From the NCBI RefSeq assembly GCF_036417845.1, contig NC_089980.1:45134501-45198500 (forward strand): a DNA stretch of 64,000 bases, read 5' to 3'. Source of the DNA: Apteryx mantelli (lineage: Eukaryota; Chordata; Aves; Apterygiformes; Apterygidae). Positions 1 through 11,800 of this stretch are shown here, in pieces. Every line of letters starts with the position of its first letter. Within the stretch, counting starts at the first letter, position 1. The notes under the pieces were generated by a model that saw only the letters and a list, made by a program, of their open reading frames with translations, made no database searches and was not told the DNA's origin. The translations under genes and the position numbers were made by a program.

Positions 1-2739
1 TGCAGGACATGATGATAATTTGAGTTGGCAGCTCAGAGCTGTTTGCGGTCTTTCTCCATCTAGTTTGTGCTGCTCCTCGGCCTCCCTTGAGGGATTAGAG
101 TGGGCAGGAAGGGGTGAGTTTCTCTGGGCTTCTGCACAGGAAAGTGGTTCTTTCTCTCCTCGCTCCGGGGAAGGTTCCTCGGTGGAGAAGAGGCAATATC
201 ACCTGTTCCCTCAGCCCGGCATCTGCTCCCTGCCCCTGATGTCCAGCCATCTCCAAGGTGCAGGTTCCAGACACCGGAAGAAAGGGAAGCAGCTCCAGCT
301 GGTTTTGACAGGTAAACTTTCTGTCTCGCTGGGATGGGTAATGGTGTGCTGGAAGGACGGCATGGGAGGGAGGCTGCAGCTGGCACGCAGCGGAGGGAGC
401 GGCACAAATGCACGGCGGTAACAGGTCATTCCCATTCCCACTCCAGGTTCCTACTTTGTGGGATTCCCTTCACCAGAGGGAAAAGCTCTGGAGGAATTCT
501 TATGGCTAGGAAAAAATCCTTCCTAATTCTGACCCAGCAGCTGTTCCACCCGAGATGCCTCTAGGGATGGCATGGCAGGGATCAGAGCATAGTAGAGCAG
601 GGTCTAAACCAAGTGCAGGAATCCCCTCCTTAATGCCCGTATTTTGGGTCTGTAAATAGAGCTGCTTTGCTTGAATCAGCCTGGGCAGCCTGGGGACTGC
701 CAGAGCAAGCCTTGGGCTCAGGAGTCTGCCCAGGGACAGGACAGGAGCCTCACTGTGGAGGAAGGAGCACGACCATGGCCCACGCTGCTCACTCTTTCCT
801 TCTGGTCTCTTCTCCCTCCTTTGTACCCACCTTTTCTGTTCCCACTTCTCCCTATCTGTCTGTCTCAGATACTCACAAGCAAAGCATTGCCAGGAACAAA
901 CCAAAACCCAAGCCCCATTTCGTCAAATACCCCCATTTCACCCCCTCTGAAGTCCCACCACCATTTCTGTTCCCCATTCCCTGCCTTGGCATTCAGATCC
1001 CCAGCAATCAATTTTACCTCCTCAGCCAAGCCGGCTCTCACTCCATGCCCCGGCTCTCACCTCCGAGAGCACCGGCATGGGGAAAGCCACGTGTCCTGCT
1101 CCGCTTACTGCAACCTAATCCCATCTCCCTCTCCTGCAGCACTCATGTTGTGGATACACATATTTATGGGTATCAACACACGGGGATCTCTCTGCAGGCG
1201 CACTCCTACCTGCTCATTCAAATGCATGCACAATGTTCAAAGGGTTTTCTTACACACATTTAACCAAGCAAAGTTTAATAGCACCCAGGCACGGTTGCAT
1301 ACAGTGGTGTTGCAGTGTAGTGCTGGTCAGATCCCAGCAGAGGATGCTGGGGGAGGTGGTGTCATATCTGGTAAAATGGTTGGTGTAGGAAGTAGCATTT
1401 TAAGGAGGAGGTGAGGGTGAGGTTGAACAGCCTACACACTGTATTGCAGGTGCTGGTAGTGAAAACCTGGCCTCCAGTTGTGACTGGCAGAGCAAAGGGA
1501 ACAAGGCAGGGTATTGCGGGGGGCAGAGAAGAAAGGTGAATTTTCCCAAGTCCTACAACAGCAGTAACTGAAGGAGAGGCTGCTTGCTTTTTAACAGATC
1601 AGGAAGAGCAGTGCTTTGCCCTCAGCCTCCCCTTCTTCTTTTTGCTGTGAGCCCCAGATATTGTCTTAAGCAGGACCTTGGAAGTAGGCTGAGCTGGACC
1701 TGAAGGATCAGGGTATGAGAGTGGATGGAGAACCAGGGAAAGCATCTCAGAACAGACCTGGTGCATGTCTGCCCCATAAATACCTGAGGAGCTGACCAAG
1801 CAGCCTGAGCAGCAGCAAGTTTGGACCCATCTAGTCTCTGGTGGCACCTGATGGGGTGGTCTAGACAGAAGGAGGCAGGTGAAGAAAGAAATAGTGTCCC
1901 CAGCTGACCGGAAAGCTGGAAAGACGCAGGAAGGCGGCAGCTTCTCCAGCTGAGGAAGAGGTCAGAGCTGCCCAGGAGGGTCGTGCTGATGACCTGCGGT
2001 GGATGGAGCAAGAGCTGGCAGAGTTGGGCTTTGATGGGGCTGCTGGATGCTGAGCCATCTGGGCGCACTGTGGCCAGGCAGTGACACAGCTGCTGCAGTG
2101 TGTGTGATGCCAGCAAAGGGGTACAGGGGGCTGGAGAAGGCCACGGGGGAGCAGGCATGGGATGGACTTAGCCCGATGCAATGAGTGGGAGATGGGATCT
2201 GGAAGCAGCCACGTTAAGTTATTCTTCCTTCATGGTAGAAAACAGCAAACTTGGTGGGGGTGAGGGGGAGGGAAGGATAGGGAAGATGGCTGGTTGAGGT
2301 GAACTTGTAACCTAATTAAGGATTGCTCGGACCGTTGAAGGTGACAGAGTGACAGGGTCTTATCAAATAGCAGAAAGGCCACGCAAGGTGAGGAGGAGAG
2401 CACGCAGCTGTTTCTCCCGAAGATTTGATGGCTCAGCCCCTCTCCTAGGGCTGCCTTGTTGCTCGCCAAGGCATTGGCGCCCACGTCCTGTGAATAGCTG
2501 CAAGAGAAGTGTCAAGACCACGGCTTCCCCAGACGGCTTCACTGCTGGGGGGTGACTGCCCCGGCCACGTTACCCCTGCTCTGAGGCTTTGAACCCTACG
2601 GTTCGAAAGCAGGAGGGAGCTGAGCGGCCTCTAAAGCAGGCAGGGGCTGAAGGAGGCGTTTTGCCTTATCTCGGACCATCCGAGCGGAGGGAAGGCCGAG
2701 ATAAGCTGGCACGTATTTCTGATGCCCCCAGCAGCCCCA
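1..2739. other. Upstream flank of DLK2, no gene seen
   Basis: Mixed-composition DNA with scattered short open frames on both strands. None has recognisable protein similarity, splice-supported continuation or a start context that stands out. In mammals the neighbour on this side of DLK2 is TJAP1, transcribed away from it. Its promoter may lie further left, but nothing here identifies it. No repeat family was recognised. Confidence 0.6.
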
Positions 2740-3083
2740 GAGGCGGAGGTGTGCTGCGGGAGATGGGGGACAGCCGGCGGGAGCGGGGCGCTGCACCGGC
2801 ACGCACGAGGCGAGCGGGGGGAGGACCGGGGGCCCCGCCGGGGCAACGCGCTTTGGGGGGGGGGGGGGAGGGTGTCTCCTCCCGGCCGCAGGTGCCGGCG
2901 CGGGGCTGGGCCCGGGGCTCCCTCCCGGCGCGGGGGCGCCCCGGGGGGACAGCGGCGGGGGATCGGGCGGGCCGGGGGCTGCGGGCGGCGGGGGCGGGCC
3001 GGGCCGTCCCGGGGCGGGAGCGGGGATGTGCAGGCACACGCCGCCGCTGGCAGGCGGCCGGGGCGGCGGCGGCGGCGGGCGGA

Positions 3084-3190
3084 GCGGCGCGGCGCGGCGC
3101 GGCGCGGCGCGGCGCGGACACGCGGCAGCTCCCTCCGCAGCCCGGCGCCTCCCGAGCCCCCGCCGCGCCGCGCCGCGCCGCGCCGCGCCG
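3084..3190. repeat. GGCGC-type pentanucleotide repeat with perfect inverted partner
   Basis: A run of GCGGC/GGCGC units at 3084-3117 is followed, after a spacer of about 45 bases, by its reverse complement at 3163-3190. At least 28 bases pair perfectly, all G-C. If transcribed this would be a very stable stem-loop in the DLK2 leader. Length in other individuals may vary because each arm is a simple repeat. Confidence 0.85.
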
Positions 3191-3193
3191 GGC

Positions 3194-3226
3194 ATGGCCG
3201 CCCGCCGCCGCCGCGCCCCGCGGTAG
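3194..3226 (+). CDS. Candidate upstream ORF in the DLK2 leader (10 codons)
   Basis: An ATG directly after the right arm of the GC hairpin opens a ten-codon arginine-rich frame that ends in TAG, within the inferred non-coding exon 1. The base after the ATG is G, which favours initiation; position -3 is G. It would only matter if the transcript starts upstream of 3194. This is an inference from position, not a demonstrated peptide. Confidence 0.3.
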   Translation: MAARRRRAPR

Positions 3227-3504
3227 CCGCACGACCGCCGCCGCCATCGCCGAGGTGAGCAGCCCCCGCGCCGCACCGGGGGGCGCGGTGCCGCCCCCCC
3301 CCGCCGCCGCCGCCGCCGCCGCGCTGCGGCCCCCGCGGGCGGGCAGGCGGAGCCAGGACGGCGCGGCGCTCCGCGGCGCGGGCTCCTCCGGGGGGCGGCG
3401 GGCGAGGCGGCGGGCGGGGGGAGCACGGCGGGGGCCCAGCCGCGGCGGGGCCGGGAGCGGCATCCCCCGGGGACGCGGCATCCCCCGGGCGCGCCGTCCC
3501 TGCC

Positions 3505-3865
3505 CGGGGGGCCCCAAGAGCCCCCAACTGGGGGGGGTCCCTCATAGCCCCCGACCCGGGGGGTCCTTGATAGCCCCCAGCCTGCGGAGGGTCTTTAATA
3601 GCCCCCAGTTGGGGGGGTCTTTAGTAGTTCCCAGCCTGAGATGTTCCCCCATAGCCCCCAACCGGGGAGTCCCTCATAGCCCCCAGCTAGGATGCTCCCT
3701 AATAGCCCCCAACCCCCCAACCAGGGGGGTCCCTGATAGCCCCCCGAGTCCTTAATAGCCCCCAGCTGGGGCTTAGCCCCCAGCCATATGGGGGTCCCTA
3801 GTAGCCCCCTAGGGGGTATCCGTAATAGCCCCCGGGGTCCCTAGTAGCCCACAGCCCAGCCAGGC
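3505..3865. repeat. Minisatellite, about 26-bp unit, roughly 13-14 copies
   Basis: A degenerate tandem array in which nearly every unit carries ATAGCCCCC followed by a G-run and GTCCCT. Unit starts are spaced about 18-33 bases apart, mostly 24-28. Many units hold a small palindrome of C-run, short spacer, G-run. It lies in DLK2 intron 1 directly beside the CpG island. Long open frames across it on either strand come from the low stop-codon content of the repeat, not from a gene. Confidence 0.85.
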
Positions 3866-5718
3866 CATAGAGGATGGGGAAGGCGGGAGCTCCCTCATGG
3901 CCCCAGACCCAAAGCCGGGCGCTGTTCGCACCTCTGCGAAGTAGCCACAACGCCTCCCTCGTTTTGGGCACAGGTTGCCCGCCAGGATGCCCCTCAGGAC
4001 GCCCCAGCACCTTGCCAGGGAGCAGTACTGGCTGCTGCGGGAGCGTTAGGAACCGAGTCCGTGGGGTGGCCACAGCCGGAGGTCAGAGAGGCTGTGCTGC
4101 AAATGGGGAGGCTATAGGGAACCTCAGGGAAAATGACCTTTACAATAACGTGCGATCAGAGGGTGAGCTGCTAACAGCCCCGGAGGAGCAGGATACCAAC
4201 TGTTCAGCCATAAGCCCTAAATTATTTTATAAGTTTTGTAGGAATCACTTCACCCACCCTTGAAATGCAGCAGCTGTTCAGCACTGCCCAGCACTTTAGG
4301 ACAGGAAGCGAAGGACAATCCTCCAAGTGCGATTACAAAGGGAACGTGTGGAGGGAGGATGCGATGGTCTGTGCTGGAATTTGGCCAGGGCAGTGACAAT
4401 AACATCCTGTAGCCCCCCTGAAAATGCTACGTCTTTTGTAGGTGATGGGTTGCTTGGTGGAAAGATGCTTCTAGCAACATCATTGCTTCAAATTCAGCGG
4501 GCTATTTGGGCTGGTCCAGGCAGGTCAAGCCCTTAACAGGGACCCCCACACCCCTTCCAGTAATGACTGTGTATGTGTGTGGGGAGGTGCGTCTTTCCAA
4601 ATCTAAGCCTTTTGTGTAAGTGTTGGCCCAACACAACCCTCTCTAGCTTAAGAGTCAAGCCCAAAGTGGAATGGCCCCTGTCCATCACACCCACGCAGCT
4701 GGATGGAGTCTGCTCTATACCTTCACCACTCTCCTTGCAGAATTATTTAACCCCTCCCATCTCATTATAATAATATCCTTATGATATCACTCTAGAATTT
4801 CCTGCCCTTAACAACCCCAGAAGGCTGGGAGGGAGTGAAGCATTTTTGGAAAGTGTTTAACATTACTTCAGGAGGGCAGGAGGCGGTTGGAAAATAAATG
4901 GGTGCAGGAACCCTGTACCCCAGGTGCTCTGCAGGACCGCTGAGGAAAAAGACTGCACCTAGCGAGAGGTGCGTGTTTGCCTTTGCTGCTTTGGGCTTCA
5001 GCCCCAGGTCTAGTGCCTATCGCTTCACTCCCTTGCTCTGCAAAGGCCATTTTGCATAGTGCTATTTACTGCTTGCTAGTCTACTGGATCTACTCTACTC
5101 CATGCCTCCTTGAGTCTAATTGAGACAGAAGAAGCTTCTCTACTTAACTATCAGCTTATTAGGCTTGCTAGCTGCAGCTGAGTGTCAAGCAAGCAGACAG
5201 CAAGTCACCAGCTGTAGAGCAGAGGGCAGTTTGCAGTGCTGTTTGTAGAGTAGCCTGGGCGCTGTAAAAAGACTCAGCCCATCTATTCATTTGAACATGC
5301 ACTGGAGGAGCAATATGATGCGGGGGCCTTGCTTAAAATAAAGCCGAGGTCCCCCTGACCTAGGGAGGGAAAACTAAGATCCTCACAGCTGGACTGGTGT
5401 TTCTAAAGGCTTATGCGCTCTTGACAGCAACTAGCAGGGGCAGGTGCTCCAGGCTGCATTGTAACAGCCTTAGTTATTATACGCTCAGGATTGTAATTCT
5501 CCCGTGCACACATTTTAAAAGGCTTTTTGGTTCTTAGTGCTTCAGCATTGCCTTAGAGGAAGGAGCCTGGAAGGACAAAGAAAGGAGAGCAGTGCCAAGT
5601 CCATACAAAACTGGATGTTTCAAGTCAAATCTCCCAGGTAGCGGGGAGGAAGGGACATATGAAGTGAAGCTGCTGCATGGGCCAGATTTTTCTGAGCTTG
5701 CTCCTTTTATCTCTGCAG

Positions 5719-5820
5719 GTGTTCATCTCGGTGGGGCCACGCTGACCATGCTCAGGAGCTTCTGTCTCCAGCTCATGTCCTTGGTTTGGATCCTCTTGGC
5801 CCATCACCAGCTTGCACAAG
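5719..5820 (+). CDS. DLK2: DLK2 first coding exon (leader end and signal peptide)
   Basis: Acceptor CTCTGCAG ends at 5718 and donor GTGAGT starts at 5821. Bases 5719-5747 are 5' UTR. The ATG at 5748 opens residues 1-24 plus one base, a hydrophobic signal peptide with likely cleavage near the A-Q-G at its end. Confidence 0.93.
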
Positions 5821-8800
5821 GTGAGTCTCTGTAGAAATGCATCCCTCTGTCCTATATGCATATTTCCAAACCTGCCCTTGGCATTGCTGAAGTCTCCTCA
5901 GATCACCATGCAAAATAGAGCTGGCCTGACCTGCAAGACCAGAAAATGCTACTCAGTCATCTGGCACCTGAGGGGTGACTGGTGACAACTGGAGAGACCC
6001 CTGCTCTCATGCCCATGGGGGCTGGCAGCACCGGAGCAGACAGGCAGTGAGAGAGGTCCTGCTGCTCTCTGTCTCTCAGCTAGAGTGGATGGACCCCTGA
6101 ACTGATGGGCCTGTTTGGAGAGACAGAGCAGAGGGGAAAGAAAGTCCCCAAACCAAACAACTAATCTGGATCTTGTGTGGCAAAATCCCTTCCCAAAGAT
6201 GAGTTTGCTCCCCCAATAAGTGGTGAATTCCCAAAGCCATCAGCAAGGAGAGAAATAGTTACAGATAGGAAAGGTGACGATACCCAGGCTTGGGCTGAAC
6301 AGTCCCAAGATGCTGCTCATGATTTTGTGGTGGCTTGTTTTGGGAGGCTTTTGTCCTGAGCAGCTGGAGTCCATCACCTTGCTGCTGCTAAGGTGCTAGC
6401 TTGCAGATGGGGGTTTTTCTCCCTTCCCGCTCACTTCCAATACAGCGTGCAGTGTTGCTTGGGGAAAGCCTGAGTGCACCTTGTGGTGTGGGGGCTCTAA
6501 CCTGCCCCATTCTGGGATGGAGGAGCCAAATCATGTAAGATCTTTCATCTCCTGAGGCTGTCTTGGGATTAGGCTGAGCTCTGTGAGAAACCCCTTGTTT
6601 CCTGACATTTGCTCCAGCACTGCCCGACTTGTCTGCCAGGCCTGGCAGGGTTTCCCAGCACAGGGAAGGCTCCCGTCTTTGCCTTCTTGCCAGAGTGACA
6701 AGGACCAGGAGGGTGGCTGGGGCACCTGCACCCTCTCTTGGGGGCTCTTGGGGCCCAGAGCCAGCCCCAAGGGAGCTGGAGCGAGCCAGCTCCCTGCGGG
6801 GCTGAGACATGAGCAGGTGACTGGGGAGAGGGGAAGGTGGAGATGAAAGCGGACACCTGGCTGGAGAAAGCAGGCCAGCGCGGAGCGGGGGATGAGAAGC
6901 GGCAGGGCCAGGCCACGGTTCAGTTACAGCTTTTGCAGCTTTTAAATAAATAAACAGAACTAGATACCTGGCCTGTTGTTATGCCCCGTTCATACCTTGC
7001 TCTCTGTGATACAGAGGGAGTACTTGCAACTTGGTCATGGCAGAAAATAGGAACACTTACCAGTCAGCTCTGTTCAAATAGCTGTCCCTGGGAATGGGGA
7101 CATCCTGGGAGATAAAGAGGGCACTAACCCATCCTTTCCATTACCCTGACAGCCCTCATCTCTGGAAGGACCTCGGCCTCTCCTGCTTGTCCCTGGGAAG
7201 CTGATAGTTTGCAATAGGAGCAAGCCTCCATCCCTTTGTGCTCCTCGCAGTACATGGTCCTGAGCTTTCCCACCATGCTTGTTGAATGACAGTGGGACAA
7301 ATATCCCAGGCAGGGTTGGGCCTTGTTACACAGGGCATAATCCACAGCTCTTGCCCAGGGATGCCTGCAGTCTAAGAGAGGCAGCGCACAGATGATCAGG
7401 GAGATCATCAGAGACTGGATAGTTTTGAACAATGTCCTGTTTCTCAGTAAGGCACAGTGTTATCACTGCTCAGGTGACTGCAAAATCCTCGTCTCTCATG
7501 TGGTACCCAGCAGCTGAAAAGGAGGTCCCCGGCATAATAGTTCTGGTGGAAGGGCAGACTGAGTACTTAAAATGGAAAAAAGGGAATTATAGCATTCAGG
7601 TTCTGGTGGCTGTGAGCCAGCAGGGGCATGAGCAGATCTGGGGTCATGTACTGTCTCTGATTAACGTTACTCCCCTCCTCTCCTGCCTTGCAGGTGATGA
7701 CTGCAGTGAGCACTGTAATCTTGCCCACGGCTGCTGTGACCAGGATGGCAAGTGCAGGTACAGCTTGTCCTTGGCTCCCCGTTCTTGGTGCTCCCGATGG
7801 GAACTGTTCTGCCTCCCTTGACGCTGCCCTCCCAGTGCCTACACCCCTTCTCTGAGCTGAGGAGCCTCCTCCTCCACTCACCCACGTCTCAGAGAGTCAG
7901 TGACTCTGCTCTCTTTTGGCCTGATACCTTGCTGGGATGGGAAATTTTGGTCCCTCAGCCCCTTGCTGATGGACTTCAGTGCTCCTAGGGTCTCTCCGCC
8001 ACTCAGTGATTGACATCATTCTGCCAGACCCAAGCAGCCCTGACAGTCTGGACAGGAATGTGGACAGCACTGCCATGCATGAGTGATGGGAGGGAAACTG
8101 CAGGCCCAGATGGGATGGGGAGAGACATCAGACAGCAGCGCAAGCTTAGAAGACAGCCAGCTCCTTTGGCCTCCTTGCTGTTTGAGACGGGATGCTCTCC
8201 CTGGGGGCATGGCACAGAAGAGCTGCCAACGTGCAAGGAAATGTCTGAGAGCACCAGCAGCCTCAAGCCCTCTTAGAGACAACAGATGGGGTTAGGGTGG
8301 GGATCTCCAGATATTTTTATGAAGGGCACACCAAGAGGCTGGTGGGCCATGCTGGCCTGCCAAGGAGTAGCCTGTGTGTCCCCACAACCCAGCTCTGCCC
8401 CAGAGCAAGAGTGTGCAGGTGATCCCTGGCGTCTCAACTCTAGTGGCTGTCCAGATGCCACGGGACAAAGCTCAGAGCCTGGCCCTGCGCTGCAGCCAGT
8501 GAAACAACAGTGCTGCCCAGCTGGCCCCTGTCTCATGGTCCACTGCAGGCTGGCAGATGCTGCTGCAGAGCCTGATCCTGCAGGGCAGCCCTGGAAGGAG
8601 CAGGCTGCTGCAGCCTGGCCCAGATGCCTCTGCCACGAGGCAAGGAGCAGGGCAGACTGCTTGCTTACAGCACTGTTGTTCTCACTGGAGCACGCTCAAC
8701 TCCTTTTCACAGCAGGGTCTGACAGCATCATTCCTGGGTCATTTGTTCTCGCCTAAAGGAGCAGATGTGGCCTTGCAGTGCCAGCTGGAAAGCTCTGGGC

Positions 8801-11800
8801 CAGGACATCTGCACAGCACGTGGCCCTAACTGCATTGACCATTGCATCAGTGTCTAGCTCTGTTTTTGCTGGGCTCCTGGTTGCAGCTGCCAAGGGCTGG
8901 TTCCTCCCTGATCCCTTCTGTGGCTGTGGCCTCCAAGGGGCAGGCCAGTGGGGGGAGGGCGAGTGCTGCAAAGCCCGAGCCAAGATGCTGCACTGTTTGA
9001 AGTGGTGGGTGGCCTAGTTGCAGGTTATTCTGGTGGAGGCAAGCATGTGAGTTGCTGCTCCAGATTTCAGGCCTCCAGAGTGTTTCCTGAATCTTTCTGC
9101 AACAACCCATTGCAATCATCCCCAACATGAGCCTTTTCTGCTAACCTGGCCCCCTCCCTTGCAGTTTTTAGGGTTGACTGTTCTCCCCTGAAAAGAGGAG
9201 TCCAGGTCTCCTGTTCCCTTGATGTAGTCTATGGGTACCTTAGGGTAGAAGTGCTAACAGCTGTCTGTCAGCTCATGACTGTCCAGGCCTGAATTATGAA
9301 TATATTTTACCTGATGCTATCAGTATCTCCTCCATTTCTGTCAAAGAGCCTCTAATTTTTTGGGAACAAACTGCCGTTACAACAGCCAGTCCCAACTGTG
9401 GAAGTGCAGCCTCTGACTGGCCTGGCAAAGCTGCAGTCACCGTGCATCTTGCTAAAATGAGTCCTAGCCATGAAAATTAATCCTGTTGCTTACTGTAGAG
9501 ATTGCACTGTCTTTGTTAGGTTTAATTTTTTGCTGTTTTGAGTCTAGCTTTTGTTGCATTTGGTACCAGACTCTACCTCCACTCAGCTCTGCTTCCATAG
9601 AGGTGCCCTCTTATCTCATTATCGCTTCCTTTCCCCCTTGGAGCTGGCAGGCCTGAGGGCAGGGAGACCAGTGCAGCAACAGCTTTGCTTTACTTACAGT
9701 CATTGCCACTGCACCACTCGTCCGGGTCCAAGTCCAACTGTTGTATGCTGCAGGGGTTGGTTTTCCCATCACACTTCCCTGATGAGCTTGTAGATAAAGG
9801 TATTCGTATGTCACTCACATCAAGCAGGGCTTCACAGCTGGATTACCATGCACTTTACAGGAAAAATTATGATGTGGACAAATTATAATGAAAACAGCCA
9901 GGATGAAACATATAGTCCTCAGGGGCCTGTTACCCCTTTGCCTAAGGGAGTTCAGTGTTATGGATGAGGATGTAGACTCATGCCCTTTGGACTGGCTGTG
10001 TGGTGGGGGAGGCCCAGGAATTTTTTAGCTAATGCAATGGTGTATACAGAGCAGTTTGCCTGAAGGAAAGCAGTGTGTAGCTATTAAAATCAGGCCTGTT
10101 GAGCCAAAGCACCACAGCACTGTTGCTGCCTCTGTCACTCTACCTGGCTGTGTGTGTGGGGGGGGGGGTCTGCTCCTGCTCTGTTCATTTAACTCTTTTG
10201 AAAGAGATGCCAGTACTGACCTCCTCTGGAGGAGGGAGCTAGCAGGTTCATGGGGTTCTTTGGGAGGATTTCCCAGCATCTCCATACCTGTGGCAAGCCT
10301 GCGCATCAGAGCAAACGTGAGCCTTCCCGCAGCCCCTGCAGAGGTTGCGTCATGCTGCCATGCTGCCCTGCCCTGTCCTTCTGCAGGTGCGATCCAGGCT
10401 GGGAGGGCGAGTACTGCGAGGAGTGTGTGCGCATGCCGGGGTGTCTCCATGGGACATGCCACCAGCCCTGGCAGTGCATCTGTCACAGCGGCTGGGCTGG
10501 CAAGTTCTGTGACAAAGGTGAGTCCCAGGCTGGGCTTGCTGGGAGCTTGGTCCTGGTGGGGGGACGTTGGCATGTGGCACAGGTGGCTGGGACACTGGGC
10601 AGGAGGCAGAGGGGTGAGAAGGGATGGGTTTCATCTGAACTTGTACGCTGAGACTCTACCTTCCACTCTTCGGTGCTGAGGGCAGAAGCCCACTACACCC
10701 CGCATGGATGAGTGGGATGGGCACAGCTAGAAGCAACCCCGCCTGCTGCCTGCTGATGCCTGCTGCCAGGGAGACGGGATGTCACCCCTGGCAGCTGGGA
10801 CCATCCGTTTTCCCTTCTGCGAGAGAGGTCAGACTGCCGGGACCTGCTCCCTGGCTGCGTGGCAAGAGGTGCTGTAGCACCGACCAGCCTCAGGAAATGG
10901 AGCAAATGAACTCATTGCCTTTCCCACGTCACGGTTGGGCTCTGGGCAGCACCTCCTGCTTCCCCCAGGGCTTCCTGCCTTCAGCAGGTGGCCAGTGGAC
11001 TCCCCTCGTGTGGCCAAGAGGCAGTGTCACCCTGTAGCTTCTCTGCATGCCCGTTGCGGGGTCCATGCCGGACACACGGTGTGCATGGTGCAGCCTGCAG
11101 CTCTTCACATCATGCAGGTTTGCAGGATGACAAGGGATGTCTTGCTTTCTGTGCACCCCCGAGTCTGTGCCATACAGAGCAATGCTGAAACATTTTGCAA
11201 ACTAGCTGGGAAGTGCCACGTACACACGGCATTTCTGTTGCTGCAGGTGTGTGTTGGAGGAGAGGGGAGGGGAGAGAAACTGCTGCCATTTCTCAATCCC
11301 CCCTGGGTTTGACGGGCTGTGTCAGTACTGAATTGCCCACATCACCCTTCTTTTCTCACTAACTCCTGCCTTTTTCTTTCCTCTCAGACATACACATCTG
11401 CGAACACCAGTCCCCATGCCAGAACGGGGCTCAGTGCATTTACGACAGAGATGGGGAGTATTCCTGCCTGTGTCCAGAAGGCTTCCATGGGAAGGACTGT
11501 GAGATGAAGACAGGGCCATGTGAGAAGGCAGGGTGAGACACAGCAGCAGGGGCAGGGCAGGCAGCGAGATGACAGGCAGCATTAGTGCCAAGTCACAAGC
11601 TACCAAGCAGTGGCCCAGCTTGGCTCATTACCTGTGGATTTCCATGCATTAATGGAGTTAAGCCATAACCCGGTGCCCTGCACAATCCCACTAGGGCAGG
11701 GACTGTGTTGTGGTCTGAACAGATGCCCATCCCTTGTCACTGTGAATGTAGTGACTTGGCATCAGTCGTGCATTTGGGGATCATCAGCAGGGCCCATTTC

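Larger units (their letters stand above)
3000..3254 (+). other. DLK2: Inferred non-coding exon 1 of DLK2 (5' edge approximate)
   Basis: The 3' edge is placed at 3254 from the donor GTGAGC at 3255. The 5' edge is a guess. The segment contains a GGCGC-repeat inverted repeat (3084-3117 against 3163-3190) and a short upstream ORF (3194-3226). Joining 3254 to 5719 gives a leader that enters the exon holding the signal-peptide start codon. No transcript evidence was available. Confidence 0.45.
2740..3500 (+). promoter_or_regulatory. DLK2: CpG island and probable DLK2 promoter/leader
   Basis: An abrupt change to very GC- and CpG-rich sequence with GC boxes of the GGGCGG type around 2985-3010 and long G runs near 2855-2867. 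It lies upstream of the DLK2 coding exons on the same strand. A donor-like CGAG/GTGAGC sits at 3254/3255, and the first coding exon begins at an acceptor (5717-5718) that leaves 29 bases of leader before the ATG. A non-coding first exon ending at 3254 is therefore inferred. The transcription start itself cannot be placed from sequence. Confidence 0.75.

Noticed and set aside
2589-3755. Long open frame of 388 codons on plus, with matching 276-304-codon frames on minus
   Set aside because: It lies in CpG-island and minisatellite sequence where stop codons are rare. The translation is low-complexity Arg/Gly/Pro/Ala in every frame, and it overlaps the inferred DLK2 leader and intron.
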